From Rhodobacteraceae bacterium D3-12 (GTDB lineage: Bacteria; Pseudomonadota; Alphaproteobacteria; Rhodobacterales; Rhodobacteraceae): 64,000 nt of DNA. The stretch spans positions 2,170,001 to 2,234,000 of the forward strand of contig CP104793.1 in assembly GCA_025916135.1 (NCBI GenBank), read 5' to 3'. Positions within the stretch are counted from its first letter, which is position 1, and every line of letters starts with the position of its first letter. The notes below the pieces were generated by a model. The model worked only from the letters and a program-made list of their open reading frames with translations. It was not told where the DNA came from and did not search any database. Both the position numbers and the translations under genes were made by a program. Positions 42,626-52,377 of this stretch are shown here, in pieces.

Positions 42626-45600
42626 TTAGCTACAGCCCGAGGTTGCCCCGCAGGTGTTGCATTTCATACAGGTGCCGTTGCGCACCAATGTGTAGTTGCC
42701 GCAGTCGCCACAGGCTTCGCCCTCGTAGCCTTGCATCTTGGCCTTGGTACGGGCGTCCATCTGGCCCGCCGAGGAGGCGACAATACCGGAGGAGACCGAC
42801 GTGGTTGTCGAGACGCTGACGCTGCCCCCTGCCCCGGTTGCCGCCGCGGCGGTTTCGGGCACCAAGGTTTGCAGAGCCGTTTCAGGGTCCATGCCGCTGA
42901 GCGCGGTGGCGCCCATTGCCTGACCACCCTGCAGCACGACCAGCTCTTGCGGCAGACGCTTGCGCAGGTAGCCTGTCGAGCTGATCTGTTTCAGCACTTC
43001 GAGCGATTTGGAGGCGGCGGTTTCCGACATCTCGGAGATGTTGGAGACACCCTCTTCTTCGCCCCGGCCCAGATCGTCAAAGCTGGTGCCTTCGGGTTTG
43101 ATATGGGCCAGATCGGTCCGGTCGAGATAGCTGACCGCGAGTTCGCGGAAGATATAGTCGAGGATCGAGGTGGCGTTCTTGATGCTGTCGTTGCCTTGCA
43201 CCATGCCCGCAGGCTCAAACTTGGTGAAGGTGAAGGCATCGACGAACTCTTCAAGCGGCACGCCGTATTGCAGGCCCACGGAAACCGCGATGGCGAAGTT
43301 GTTCATCATCGCCCGGAAGCCCGCGCCTTCCTTGTGCATGTCGATAAAGATTTCGCCAAGGTTGCCGTCTTCGTATTCGCCGGTGCGCAGGTAAACCTTG
43401 TGCCCGCCAACAACCGCCTTTTGGGTATAGCCTTTGCGGCGTTCCGGCATCTTCTCGCGGTGCGATTTGATGATTTCCTTGACGATCACCTTTTCGACGA
43501 TCTTTTCGGCCAGCACGGTGGCTTTCTCGTGGGTGGAGCCGCTTTCGAGCGTCTCTTGAGCGTCTTCGTCATCCTCGACCAGCGCGGCCGCGAGCGGCTG
43601 GCTGAGCTTGGAGCCGTCACGATAGAGCGCGTTGGCTTTGACGCCGAGCTGGTGGCTAAGCTCATAGGCGGCCTGGCAATCTTCGATCGTGGCATCGTTG
43701 GGCATGTTGATCGTTTTAGAGATCGCCCCCGAGATGAACGATTGTGCGGCGGCCATCATAGTGATGTGGCTGTCGACGCCGAGGTAACGCTTGCCTTTTT
43801 TGCCACAGGGGTTGGCACAGTCAAAGACGTTGTAGTGCTCTTCCTTGAGGTGCGGCGCACCTTCCAGCGTCATCGTGCCACAGACGTGGTCGTTGGCGGC
43901 GTCAACATCGGCGCGGTCATAGCCCAGATGCTTGAGCATATCGAAGGTCGGGTCGTTGAGTTTATCCGCCGGGATGCCGAGGACACCGGTGCAGAACTCT
44001 TCGCCCAGCGTCCACTGGTTAAAGACAAAGCGGATGTCGAAGGCGGAGCCGAGTGCGGCTTCGACTTTCTCGATCTCGTTCGGGCCGAAGCCGTTGCCGA
44101 TCAGCGAGGTGTGGTTGATGCCCGGCGCATTGCCAAGCGTGCCGTGGCCGACCGCGTAGGAGATGATCTCTTCGATCTGGGCCGAGCCATAGCCGAGCTT
44201 GTCCAGAGCGGCAGGCACGGATTGGTTGATGATCTTGAAGTAACCGCCGCCGGCGAGCTTCTTGAACTTCACCAGAGCAAAGTCAGGTTCGATGCCGGTT
44301 GTGTCGCAATCCATCACAAGACCGATGGTGCCGGTGGGGGCAATCACCGAGACCTGTGCGTTGCGATAGCCGTGCTGTTCGCCCAGCTTCAGCGCCTCGT
44401 CCCAGACCGCCATGGAGAGGTCCACGAGATGCGGCTCGGGGCAGTTGGTGAGGTCAAGCGGTACGGGCTTCACTTCGAGCGCCTCGTAACCTTCGGTTGC
44501 GCCGTAGGCCGCGTTGCGGTGGTTGCGGATGACGCGCAGCATATGCTCGCGGTTGCGGGCATAGCCGTCAAAGGCGCCGAGTTCGGAGGCGATCTCAGCC
44601 GAGGTGGCATAGGCAACGCCGGTCATGATCGCTGTGAGGGCACCGCCAAGGGCGCGGCCTTCGTCGCTGTCATAGCCCAGACCCATGTTCATCAGCAGGC
44701 CACCGATATTGGCATAGCCAAGGCCCAGCGTGCGGAAGTCATAGGAGCGCTGCGCGATTTCCTTGGACGGGAATTGCGCCATCATCACCGAGATTTCGAG
44801 CGTCACAGTCCAGAGGCGCGTAACATGCATGTAGTCTTCGGCCTGAAACTTACCATCTTCAAGGAAGGTCAGCAGGTTCATCGAGGCGAGGTTACAGGCC
44901 GTATCGTCAAGGAACATGTATTCCGAGCACGGGTTGGAGCCGCGGATGGCGCCATCTTCGGGGCATGTGTGCCATGCGTTGATGGTGTCGTGATACTGGA
45001 TGCCCGGATCGGCACAGGCCCATGCGGCGTGGCCGACTTGCTCCCAGAGATCGCGCGCCTTGATGATTTTGGCGACCGTGCCGTCGGTGCGGCGGATCAG
45101 CTCCCAATCGGCGTCATCTTTGACGGCCTTGAGGAACGCATCGGTCACGCGGATCGAGTTGTTGGAGTTCTGGCCCGACACGCTGGCGTAGGCTTCGGAA
45201 TCCCAATCGGTGTCATAGGTTGGGAATTCGATGCTGCCATAGCCCTGCTTGGCGTAATCCAGCACGCGCTTGACGTAGGTTTCGGGGATCGCAACCTTCT
45301 TGGCGTCGCGGATCGCCTGTTTCAGCTGATCGTTCTTCTTGGGGTCGACCGCGTCTTCGATCGCGCCGTCCCAGCCGCGGATGGCGGCGAAGATCAGGTT
45401 CAGCTTTTCTTCGTGCATCTTGGAGCCGGCCACGATGGAGGCAACCTTCTGCTCTTCCTTGACCTTCCAGTTGATGTATTCCTCGATATCCGGGTGGTCG
45501 GCATCGACGATCACCATTTTGGCCGCACGGCGGGTGGTGCCGCCGGATTTGATCGCCCCTGCGGCGCGGTCGCCGATCTTGAGGAAGCCCATCAGACCCG

Positions 45601-46330
45601 AGGATTTGCCGCCGCCCGAGAGCGATTCACCATCGGCGCGCAGCGACGAGAAGTTGGTGCCGGTGCCGGAGCCGTATTTGAACAGGCGCGCCTCGCGCAC
45701 CCAGAGGTCCATGATGCCGCCGTCGCCAACCAGATCGTCGCTGACCGACTGGATGAAGCAGGCGTGCGGTTGGGGATGTTCATAGGACGACTTCGAACGG
45801 GTCAGCTTTTTGGTTTCGTGATCGACATAATAGTGGCCCTGTGCCGGGCCATCGATGCCATAGGCCCAATGCAGGCCGGTGTTAAACCACTGCGGGCTGT
45901 TTGGGGCCGCACGTTGGGTCGCCAGCATGTGGCGCATTTCGTCATAATAGGCGCGTGCGTCTTCTTCGGTGGTGAAGTAGCCGCCCTTCCAGCCCCAGTA
46001 GGCCCAAGCCCCTGCGAGACGGTCAAACACTTGTTTAGACGAGGTTTCGCCGCCCATTTTGGCGCCGCTGGCGGGTTCGGAGCGCCACAGGAATTCGGGC
46101 ACGCCGTCTTCTTTGACGGCTTTGAGTTTGGAGGGAACACCGGCCTTACGGAAGTATTTCTGGGCGATCACATCCGAGGCGACCTGGCTCCAGCTTTTGG
46201 GAATTTCGACTTCGTCGAGTTTGAACACCGTGGTGCCATCGGGATTGCGGATCTCCGATGTGGTGGTGATGAACTCAAGCTCCGCGTAAGCGTCTTGTCC
46301 TGCCTTGGTGAATTTTCTTTCGATTTTCAT
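42626..46330 (-). CDS. nrdJ: Vitamin B12-dependent (class II) ribonucleotide reductase
   Basis: 1234 residues from the ATG at 46330. Family features: [15 protein letters not shown] near 120-134, a [12 protein letters not shown] substrate stretch near 217, [22 protein letters not shown] near 465 ([16 protein letters not shown] shown), an [20 protein letters not shown] segment and a C-terminal cysteine cluster [15 protein letters not shown] that binds zinc or relays electrons. It makes deoxyribonucleotides from ribonucleotides using adenosylcobalamin, without oxygen dependence. Paired NrdR boxes lie about 200 bp upstream. A long open frame on the opposite strand is only a shadow. Confidence 0.96.
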   Translation of the reverse strand: MKIERKFTKAGQDAYAELEFITTTSEIRNPDGTTVFKLDEVEIPKSWSQVASDVIAQKYFRKAGVPSKLKAVKEDGVPEFLWRSEPASGAKMGGETSSKQVFDRLAGAWAYWGWKGGYFTTEEDARAYYDEMRHMLATQRAAPNSPQWFNTGLHWAYGIDGPAQGHYYVDHETKKLTRSKSSYEHPQPHACFIQSVSDDLVGDGGIMDLWVREARLFKYGSGTGTNFSSLRADGESLSGGGKSSGLMGFLKIGDRAAGAIKSGGTTRRAAKMVIVDADHPDIEEYINWKVKEEQKVASIVAGSKMHEEKLNLIFAAIRGWDGAIEDAVDPKKNDQLKQAIRDAKKVAIPETYVKRVLDYAKQGYGSIEFPTYDTDWDSEAYASVSGQNSNNSIRVTDAFLKAVKDDADWELIRRTDGTVAKIIKARDLWEQVGHAAWACADPGIQYHDTINAWHTCPEDGAIRGSNPCSEYMFLDDTACNLASMNLLTFLEDGKFQAEDYMHVTRLWTVTLEISVMMAQFPSKEIAQRSYDFRTLGLGYANIGGLLMNMGLGYDSDEGRALGGALTAIMTGVAYATSAEIASELGAFDGYARNREHMLRVIRNHRNAAYGATEGYEALEVKPVPLDLTNCPEPHLVDLSMAVWDEALKLGEQHGYRNAQVSVIAPTGTIGLVMDCDTTGIEPDFALVKFKKLAGGGYFKIINQSVPAALDKLGYGSAQIEEIISYAVGHGTLGNAPGINHTSLIGNGFGPNEIEKVEAALGSAFDIRFVFNQWTLGEEFCTGVLGIPADKLNDPTFDMLKHLGYDRADVDAANDHVCGTMTLEGAPHLKEEHYNVFDCANPCGKKGKRYLGVDSHITMMAAAQSFISGAISKTINMPNDATIEDCQAAYELSHQLGVKANALYRDGSKLSQPLAAALVEDDEDAQETLESGSTHEKATVLAEKIVEKVIVKEIIKSHREKMPERRKGYTQKAVVGGHKVYLRTGEYEDGNLGEIFIDMHKEGAGFRAMMNNFAIAVSVGLQYGVPLEEFVDAFTFTKFEPAGMVQGNDSIKNATSILDYIFRELAVSYLDRTDLAHIKPEGTSFDDLGRGEEEGVSNISEMSETAASKSLEVLKQISSTGYLRKRLPQELVVLQGGQAMGATALSGMDPETALQTLVPETAAAATGAGGSVSVSTTTSVSSGIVASSAGQMDARTKAKMQGYEGEACGDCGNYTLVRNGTCMKCNTCGATSGCS

Positions 46331-46526
46331 TGCTGCCCCATGTTTCAGCTGTCAGTCCAAACCCACGCCCCCGCCGTTCCGGAAGACGCATCGCACACCG
46401 ATTTTATTCGTAAGGCACAGGCAAAAGCTCACCGGTCGCATACCGAGGCGTTACTCGGTGCGCGTCAATGCCAGCGTTTACCCCGGCTTTTATGGTGTTC
46501 TCTTCAACCTGCCCGTCCCTCGCGGT

Positions 46527-46573
46527 CCACTATATGTTGTGGCCCTTCAACCGGCCTCCACAATTTGGCGTAT
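46527..46573 (-). promoter_or_regulatory. Pair of NrdR boxes upstream of nrdJ
   Basis: CCACTATATGTTGTGG (46527-46542) is close to the NrdR box consensus ACACWATATYTTGTGT. A weaker copy CCACAATTTGGCGTAT starts at 46558, 31 bp on, the three-turn spacing usual for NrdR pairs. NrdR represses ribonucleotide reductase genes when dATP is high. The boxes lie about 197 bp before the nrdJ ATG, implying a leader of more than 150 bases. No B12 riboswitch core was seen in it. Confidence 0.7.
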
Positions 46574-46827
46574 CAGGCCATATCAGGTCAACAGCTTTAA
46601 TTTTGAATTGAGCGGTTTTTGGAGTTGACCGGCTGGGAACCGGGATATCGAGGTAACGGGCATGTGATTCATAGCGCTGCGTATGGGGGGCATATTGAGC
46701 TGTGCTTGACCTTGTGGATGGTTCTCGAAACAGTATGAATTCGGCATAGTTATACGCGGCCTGACCTTGTGGACGAAACCGCGCGGCCCGTGAATTTGGG
46801 GCACGACAGCAGGTCAAAGGGGCCGTG

Positions 46828-47412
46828 ATGAAAAAACATGCAAGTCGCACGCGGTCAGACATGAAAATGTCACACAACCGGAACGCGCAGGCGGGGATGG
46901 GGCGAATCTGCCACGCTGGTAGCGTGCTTGGAGTCGGGCTTATCTTGTGTTTAAGCGGATGCGCGACCACTACGCCTACTCCGAAAGAGACCGGCTCTGG
47001 AGCGCGGGTGACGGCGGCTTATTTCACCGACGATCCCGCGGCTTTGATCGCGGCGGCCAAGGGCGCCTGTGCGGATCCGGGGGAAACCTTTGTTCAGCCG
47101 CGCGATGGCGTGACGCAATGCCGCTTGCTGCTTGATCCGCAAACAACGGCTGCGGCGATCCTGTCTTATGACGGGGACATCAAGGCATTGCCGCAATTGG
47201 TGATCAGCCTATCAACGTCGCCCGCGGGCGACGGCCATCTGGTGGCGGGCTGTGCGTTTTTAAAGGTGCCGCATAAGGATGGTCGCGTGTCCCGCATTGT
47301 TCAGAACGACCGGACGGTGCATGGGCAACTTCGTGAGATGTTTGACGCAATCGGTGGCAAGCCGGTGCGCGAAGTGCCGCAGGAGATTGCGAAGCGGTGT
47401 TATGCATTGTGA
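46828..47412 (+). CDS. Putative lipoprotein of unknown function
   Basis: 194 residues from the ATG at 46828, with AAGGGG just upstream; a GTG one codon earlier is also possible. A lipobox LCLSGC at about residues 40-45 follows a hydrophobic stretch, so the mature protein would begin at a lipidated Cys. The mature part has three further cysteines and no known motif. It stands alone, followed by the hairpin repeat array. Start choice affects only the cytoplasmic leader, which is unusually long; an ATG at 46861 (MKMSHNRNAQ) would shorten it. Confidence 0.7.
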   Translation: MKKHASRTRSDMKMSHNRNAQAGMGRICHAGSVLGVGLILCLSGCATTTPTPKETGSGARVTAAYFTDDPAALIAAAKGACADPGETFVQPRDGVTQCRLLLDPQTTAAAILSYDGDIKALPQLVISLSTSPAGDGHLVAGCAFLKVPHKDGRVSRIVQNDRTVHGQLREMFDAIGGKPVREVPQEIAKRCYAL

Positions 47413-47442
47413 GGGGTGGCCCACGGCTCTGAGGGCGGAGGT

Positions 47443-47710
47443 CGCCCCTGTGCCAGTCTATGCGCCCGCTTTGCGGGCGCCCTGAGGGGGAGACTTGACC
47501 GACTCCGGCAACACGCTGTGTTGCCTCTGTCGGTCTACGCGCCCGCTTTGCGGGCGCCCTAAGGGGGAAACTTGACCGACTCCGGCAACACGTTGTGTTG
47601 CCTCTGTCAGTCTACGCGCCCGCTTTGCGGGCGCCCTAAGGGGAGACTTGACCGACTCCGGCAACACGTTGTGTTGCCTCTGTCGGTCTACGCGCCCGCT
47701 TTGCGGGCGC
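47443..47710. repeat. Tandem 77-bp hairpin repeats beside tRNA-Pro
   Basis: The hairpin GCGCCCGC-TTT-GCGGGCGC occurs at 47462, 47539, 47616 and 47692 (spacings 77, 77, 76). Between the copies is a second structure: CCGAC-TCC-GGCAACAC-GTT-GTGTTGCC-TCT-GTCGG, at 47499, 47576 and 47652 (some base differences). The array runs up to the 3' end of tRNA-Pro, which is read towards it. There are no unique spacers, so it is not CRISPR. Confidence 0.9.
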
Positions 47711-47711
47711 T

Positions 47712-47788
47712 TGGTCGGGGCGGAGAGATTCGAACTCCCGACCCTCTGTTCCCAAAACAGATGCGCTACCAGACTGCGCTACGCCCCG
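47712..47788 (-). tRNA. tRNA-Pro (anticodon TGG)
   Basis: 77 bases on the minus strand including encoded CCA. Acceptor CGGGGCG pairs with CGCCCCG, the T-loop is GTTCGAATC, and the anticodon arm TCTGT/ACAGA encloses TTTGGGA, giving TGG. D-arm AGCGCAGTCTGGTAGCGC is typical of proline tRNAs. Confidence 0.95.
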
Positions 47789-47841
47789 GACCGAGGCTGT
47801 GTGTAGTCCCGGCTCCGGAGCAATTCAACCGCAAAAGCGCG

Positions 47842-48300
47842 TTAGCTGTCCTTTTTCGGATTTGGTGATCCAATCGGGTTCGCAGGAGAGCCGAGCGGCG
47901 GGTCTTTTGGGTGTTTTGGGCGTGGCTTGGTCGGGGCCTCGCCGCCGCTATCGCGCGCGGGCGGGTCCTCTTCGCCGGTCAAGCCTTGGTTCGCCTCCCC
48001 CGGTTGAGACAGGTCGTCAGGCTGAATGCCATCGTCTTCTGGCGGCACTTGATCCTGACTGGGTCGGCTTGCGCCAACCGCGCAATTCAACACGATCGCC
48101 AGAACTGCGATGCCGACGATTGCCCCGAAAACGATCACCGCAGCCAGGATTGCCGAGGACACCGCCGCTAGCGTTATTGGCCCCAATGCAATTGTCAGCC
48201 CACCATAGGCCGCAATGACGGCGGCGATGATGGCAAACAGCGTTGCGGCGATAAGAATGGTCGCCAAGTTACGCTCAAGCCCTTGTTTGATGCAGTCCAT
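47842..48300 (-). CDS. Membrane protein with proline-rich tail
   Basis: 152 residues from the ATG at 48300, which follows AAAGGAGAG; the frame is open 36 codons further but without support. Two long hydrophobic segments (about 10-35 and 40-75, rich in Ala and Ile) are followed by an acidic, Pro-rich, low-complexity tail (about 80-152) ending in a Pro/Lys-rich stretch. No family recognised. It is the upstream neighbour, on the same strand, of tRNA-Pro. Confidence 0.65.
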   Translation of the reverse strand: MDCIKQGLERNLATILIAATLFAIIAAVIAAYGGLTIALGPITLAAVSSAILAAVIVFGAIVGIAVLAIVLNCAVGASRPSQDQVPPEDDGIQPDDLSQPGEANQGLTGEEDPPARDSGGEAPTKPRPKHPKDPPLGSPANPIGSPNPKKDS

Positions 48301-48416
48301 AATCTGCTCTCCTTTGCTAAAAGTTAGTATTTGAAATGCAAAGAAGATGCGCCTTTTGCGCCCAGTTGCACAGTCAGGTATTCCCCCGGAGCGTGCAGGC
48401 GCCCGCAAAATGCAAC

Positions 48417-48442
48417 CGGCCCCGGCGTTTCCACCGGGGCCG
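48417..48442 (-). terminator. Hairpin terminator after the ABC substrate-binding gene
   Basis: A perfect 9-bp stem CGGCCCCGG / CCGGGGCCG with an 8-base loop, 26 bp past the stop of the 48469-49458 gene on the minus strand. The trailing U-tract is weak (GGTTGCATTTT). Confidence 0.65.
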
Positions 48443-48468
48443 ATCAGGTTAGATATGGCTTTGATAGC

Positions 48469-49458
48469 TTACTTCAGAGCCTCATCCGAAATCGCATGGC
48501 TCCACGCGCCTTCGGGTTTTTTGGTGATCACAGGATCGGACCCCGCCGAGAGGAGCGTCATTACCGTGCGATCATAATCGCCCGGTTCCAGCGCGCCGTT
48601 CGAGCCGGCGGTGAGCTTGGCAATTTCGCGCATCATCCGCTTCTGGTGCTTTTCGGTCTGTGCGCCCGAGGCGTCATTGTCGAGCACAATCATCGCCGCT
48701 TCGTCCGGGTTCATTTCGGCGTATTTCCAGCCCTTCATCGAAGCGCGGACAAATTTGACCATCTTGGCTTTAAAGGCGTCGTCCTGGAGGTTTTTGCCCA
48801 GCACATACATGCCGTCTTCGAGCGTGGCGACGCCCTGTTCCTCATATTTGAACACGACCAGCTCTTCCGGGGTGAGGCCCGCGTCGATGATCTGCCAGTA
48901 CTCGTTATAGGTCATGGTCGAGACGCAATCGGCCTGACCGTTGAGGATCGGATCGACGTTGAAGCCCTGCTTGAGCACGGTAACACCGTCATCGCCGCCA
49001 TCGGTCGAAAGGCCGAGTTTGCTCATCCAGCTGAGGAACGGGTATTCATTGCCGCCGAACCAGACGCCGAGGGTCTTGCCCTTGAAGTCGGCAGGCGAAG
49101 AAATACCGCTGTCCTTGCGACAGGTCAGCATCATGCCCGAGCTTTTGAACGGCTGCGCGATATTGACGAGGTCGAGCCCCTTCTCGCGGCTGGCCAGAGC
49201 CGATGGCATCCAGTCAAGCACCACATCGGCACCGCCACCGGCGATCACCTGAGCGGGGGCGACATCGGGGCCGCCGGGTTTGATGGTCACGTTCAGGCCT
49301 TCTTCCTCGTAAAAGCCTTTGTCGAGCGCCACGTAGTAGCCGGCAAATTGCGCCTGCGTTACCCATTTGAGTTGGAGCGTTACGTCATCGGCCGCTTGGG
49401 CGATCGTGCCGCCTAGTGCCATAGCCCCGGCGAGGGCCGCTGTGAACAGGTGTTTCAT
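48469..49458 (-). CDS. ABC transporter substrate-binding protein (NMT1/THI5-like)
   Basis: 329 residues. The signal peptide (about 1-23, ending TIAQAAD) is followed by the family start LQLKWVTQAQFAGYYVALDKGFY (LQLKWVTQAQFAGYY shown). This family binds pyrimidine-like, sulfonate or nitrate ligands. It is encoded with two permeases, an ATPase and the pyrimidine degradation genes, so a pyrimidine or hydantoin ligand is likely. The eukaryotic THI5 cysteine motif is absent. It is the last gene of the minus-strand pyd run. Confidence 0.87.
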   Translation of the reverse strand: MKHLFTAALAGAMALGGTIAQAADDVTLQLKWVTQAQFAGYYVALDKGFYEEEGLNVTIKPGGPDVAPAQVIAGGGADVVLDWMPSALASREKGLDLVNIAQPFKSSGMMLTCRKDSGISSPADFKGKTLGVWFGGNEYPFLSWMSKLGLSTDGGDDGVTVLKQGFNVDPILNGQADCVSTMTYNEYWQIIDAGLTPEELVVFKYEEQGVATLEDGMYVLGKNLQDDAFKAKMVKFVRASMKGWKYAEMNPDEAAMIVLDNDASGAQTEKHQKRMMREIAKLTAGSNGALEPGDYDRTVMTLLSAGSDPVITKKPEGAWSHAISDEALK

Positions 49459-49563
49459 AAGTCTTTCTCCTTGTTGGCTGTTGGTAAGTTTGTTTGGCTT
49501 TTTGTTTGTTGTTTTTCGCTCTGAGCCTCTGGTTTATGCGGTCTGTCTCTGGTGCCTTGTTTC

Positions 49564-50400
49564 CTATCCTCGTTGTGACGGATGCCAGAAGGTCACCACT
49601 TTCTCAGCCAGCGCGACCGCGCCGTAGAAGGCGGACCCCACGAGGGCTGCCATGGCAATTTCCGACCATACCATGTCAAGCGCAAGCCGTCCCACTTCGG
49701 TTGAGATGCGAAAGCCCATCCCCTTGATCGGAGAGCCGAAAAATTCAGCAACAATCGCGCCGATCAGGGCCAGCGTCGAGCTGATCTTGAGGCCATTGAA
49801 GATGAACGGCATGGCCGCAGGCAGGCGCAATTTGAGCAGGTTCTGGCGGTAAGAGGCCGCGTAGGTGTGCATCAGATCGCGCTGCATCTTCTCGGAGGCT
49901 TGCAAACCTTCGACGGTGTTCACGAGCATCGGGAAAAACACCATGACCACCACGACCGCCGCCTTGGATTGCCAACCAAAGCCGAACCACATCACGAGGA
50001 TCGGCGCCATGCCGACAATCGGCAGCGCGGCGACAAAATTGCCCACCGGCAGCAGCCCGCGTTGCAGGAACGGCGAGCGGTCCACCGCGATGGCCGTCAG
50101 GACCGCAGCAATGCAGCCGATCAGATAGCCCGACAAGGCGCCTTTGAAGAAGGTCTGTACCAGGTCGGTCCAGAGCGTCGCAATCTCTTGGGCAAAGGTT
50201 GCGCCAATGGCCGAGGGTGCAGGCAAAAGCACCGGGTTGATGTTGAACCCGCGCACCATGCCTTCCCACAGGATCAACAGGGTGATCCCGAAGATTGTCG
50301 GCACAAAGAAGCGCACCCACGTCTCGCTTCGCCGCGACAGATAGCTGTTGAGCGCCCATGCAGCGAGCCAGAAAGCCAGTGATCCCCAGACCCAGATCAT
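49564..50400 (-). CDS. ABC transporter permease (BPD type)
   Basis: 278 residues from the ATG at 50400, which overlaps the stop of the upstream permease by 4 bp; longer readings would run inside that gene. About six hydrophobic helices, with the EAA-type cytoplasmic loop around HTYAASYRQNLLKLRLPAAMPF. It belongs to the SsuC/TauC/ThiX group. It pairs with the 334-residue permease encoded just before it to form a heteromeric channel for the ATPase at 51591-52376. Confidence 0.87.
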   Translation of the reverse strand: MIWVWGSLAFWLAAWALNSYLSRRSETWVRFFVPTIFGITLLILWEGMVRGFNINPVLLPAPSAIGATFAQEIATLWTDLVQTFFKGALSGYLIGCIAAVLTAIAVDRSPFLQRGLLPVGNFVAALPIVGMAPILVMWFGFGWQSKAAVVVVMVFFPMLVNTVEGLQASEKMQRDLMHTYAASYRQNLLKLRLPAAMPFIFNGLKISSTLALIGAIVAEFFGSPIKGMGFRISTEVGRLALDMVWSEIAMAALVGSAFYGAVALAEKVVTFWHPSQRG

Positions 50401-51401
50401 CGCGCGAACCCCATGCGTTTGAGGGTGATGTTTTGAACGGCCCCGATGGACCAGACCAGCAGCGCCGCCAGAGCCGCCGCCGCAAGCAGGGCCGACCAGA
50501 TCTGCACGGTTTGACCATAGTAACTGCCCGCCAGCAGACGCGCCCCGAGGCCGCCGTTTTGCGACAGGCTCAGCTCGGCCACCACGGCACCAATAAGTGA
50601 GGCCGCGACGCCAACCTTGAGCGAGGCAAACAGATAGGGCATCGAGCTTGGCAAGCGCAATTTCCAGAACGTCGCGGCGCGAGAGGCGTTCCATGTCATC
50701 ATCTGGTCAAGCTGCATCCGACCGGGACTGCGCAGGCCCTTGACCATGCCGACGACAACGGGAAAGAAGCTGAGATACATCGAGATCACGCCTTTGGCGA
50801 TGATGTCATCGACATTCAGCGCAGAGAGCACAACCACGATCATCGGCGCAATCGCAAGGATCGGCACGGTTTGGCTGGCGATGATCCACGGCATCACCGA
50901 CATGTCCATGGCCCGCGAATAGACGATGGACACCGCCAGAATGATCCCCAGCAACGTGCCGAAGGCAAAGCCCAGAAGCGTTGCCGACAGGGTGATCCGG
51001 CTGTGATAGATCAGGCTACGCTTGGCCTCTGTCGCGAAGGTCGCATAAACCGCGTAAGCCTTTTTATAGAGCGAGCTGCGGTCATCAAAGCCTTCGGGTT
51101 TGGGGCCTTTCAGCCTCGGCTTCATCGCGAAAGTGGTTTTCCACAGCTCCCGACCCACCTGATGCGGCGCGGGCAGTTGCGGGCGCTCTTGCTCAAACAC
51201 CTCAGACCAGAGTGACGGGTTCTTGAAGGTCAGCGCAAGCCGCCCCATTTTGCGCCGCTCGGGGGCCGAGGTCGGCGTGACCTCCTGCCCGGCCCGATCG
51301 GCCTGGATCGCGGCTTCGAGCATGTTCATCGGAATACAGGCGACATACCAAATCGCGATCAGCGTCGCCACTACCACAAGAATGGACAGGAGAGACTTCA
51401 T
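50397..51401 (-). CDS. ABC transporter permease with long N-terminal extension
   Basis: 334 residues from the ATG at 51401 (GAGGGGG upstream); an ATG at 51419 would add 6 residues. The first hydrophobic helix (about 3-22) is followed by about 90 mostly polar residues (FKNPSLWSEVFEQERPQLPAP region), probably periplasmic, before the five-helix BPD core. The EAA loop is around MMTWNASRAATFWKLRLPSSMPYL (second half FWKLRLPSSMPYL). The extension is unusual for the SsuC-like group and may contact the binding protein. Confidence 0.85.
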   Translation of the reverse strand: MKSLLSILVVVATLIAIWYVACIPMNMLEAAIQADRAGQEVTPTSAPERRKMGRLALTFKNPSLWSEVFEQERPQLPAPHQVGRELWKTTFAMKPRLKGPKPEGFDDRSSLYKKAYAVYATFATEAKRSLIYHSRITLSATLLGFAFGTLLGIILAVSIVYSRAMDMSVMPWIIASQTVPILAIAPMIVVVLSALNVDDIIAKGVISMYLSFFPVVVGMVKGLRSPGRMQLDQMMTWNASRAATFWKLRLPSSMPYLFASLKVGVAASLIGAVVAELSLSQNGGLGARLLAGSYYGQTVQIWSALLAAAALAALLVWSIGAVQNITLKRMGFAR

Positions 51402-51432
51402 GCGCGCCCCCTCGCCCATTTGGCGAATTTGG

Positions 51433-51455
51433 CTTCATCTTGCTCTAAATACTCA
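51433..51455. repeat. Variant copy of the CTTCATCT intergenic motif
   Basis: CTTCATCTTGCTCTAAATAC matches the elements at 9352 and 13714 in CTTCATCT and AAATA-C. It lies in the 190-bp gap between the ATPase and permease genes. Confidence 0.35.
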
Positions 51456-51590
51456 AATCCCAACGCGGGCAACACAGAGCAGTTTTTGGAGTGTTTTAGG
51501 AAAGATGAAACGAACCGCCTCCCTACCCAAATTGCGCTGTGCCTTCGGGCGGCGCGGTTTTGCCCCTGTCGGCCGACCCATGAGAATTGA

Positions 51591-52376
51591 TCAGTCATCA
51601 TAGGCATGCCCCGCGCGAAGCCCGTCGCGGACGCGGTGGGCGATTTCGAGGAACTCTGGCGTGTCGCGGATATCAAGCGGGCGCTCGCGCGGCAGAGGGC
51701 TTTCGATCACATCGGTGATCCGGCCCGGGCGCGGCGACATGACGACGATCTTGGTGGAAAGATACACCGCTTCGGGGATGGAATGGGTGACAAAGCCGAT
51801 GGTTTTGTTGGTCTTACCCCAGAGCTTCAGGAGTTGCTCGTTCAAATGATCACGAACAATCTCGTCGAGCGCACCGAAGGGTTCGTCCATCAAGAGAATA
51901 TCGGCATCAAACGCGAGCGCGCGTGCGATCGAGGCGCGTTGTTGCATGCCGCCGGATAGCTGCCAAGGGAATTTCTTGTCAAACCCTTCAAGATCAACGA
52001 GTTCGAGGACTTTTCTCACCCTTTCTGCGCGTTCAGCTTTGGAGAACCCCATGATTTCCAGCGGCAGTTTGATATTGCCGGAAATGGTGCGCCATGGGTA
52101 GAGCCCTGCCGCTTGGAATACATAGCCATAGGCACGCGCGCGGCGCGCTTCTTCCGGGCTCATGCCATTGACGGTGACGGAACCGCCTGTCGGCTCTTCC
52201 AGCGCGGCGATGACGCGCAGGAAGGTGGTTTTGCCACAGCCGGACGGGCCGATGAAGCTGACGAAATCGCCTTTGTTGATGTCGAGAGAGACATCTTTCA
52301 GAGCGTGGATCGGGCCATCGTTGGTATGGAACGTCAGGTCGAGGTTCTGTGCCTGGATGACAGTATTGGTGGTCAA
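51591..52376 (-). CDS. ABC transporter ATP-binding protein
   Basis: 261 residues from a TTG at 52374-52376; no ATG is in frame nearby, and GGGGGTG lies upstream, two bases from the dihydropyrimidinase stop. Walker A GPSGCGKT is at about 43-50, the signature LSGGMQQR at about 140-147 and Walker B ILLMDEPFG at about 160-168, with the H-loop VTHS. SsuB/TauB-type ATPase driving the two permeases encoded downstream. Confidence 0.93.
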   Translation of the reverse strand: MTTNTVIQAQNLDLTFHTNDGPIHALKDVSLDINKGDFVSFIGPSGCGKTTFLRVIAALEEPTGGSVTVNGMSPEEARRARAYGYVFQAAGLYPWRTISGNIKLPLEIMGFSKAERAERVRKVLELVDLEGFDKKFPWQLSGGMQQRASIARALAFDADILLMDEPFGALDEIVRDHLNEQLLKLWGKTNKTIGFVTHSIPEAVYLSTKIVVMSPRPGRITDVIESPLPRERPLDIRDTPEFLEIAHRVRDGLRAGHAYDD

Positions 52377-52377
52377 G

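Noticed and set aside
46331-46526. Cobalamin riboswitch in the nrdJ leader
   Set aside because: The GCCACTG B12-box core is not found on the transcribed strand.
42557-46600. 1347-codon open frame on the plus strand opposite nrdJ
   Set aside because: It mirrors nrdJ in an antisense frame kept open by GC-rich codon use. Its product has no recognisable domain, and nrdJ is unmistakable.
47443-47710. Possible CRISPR array
   Set aside because: The whole 77-bp unit is repeated without unique spacers, and no cas gene is present.
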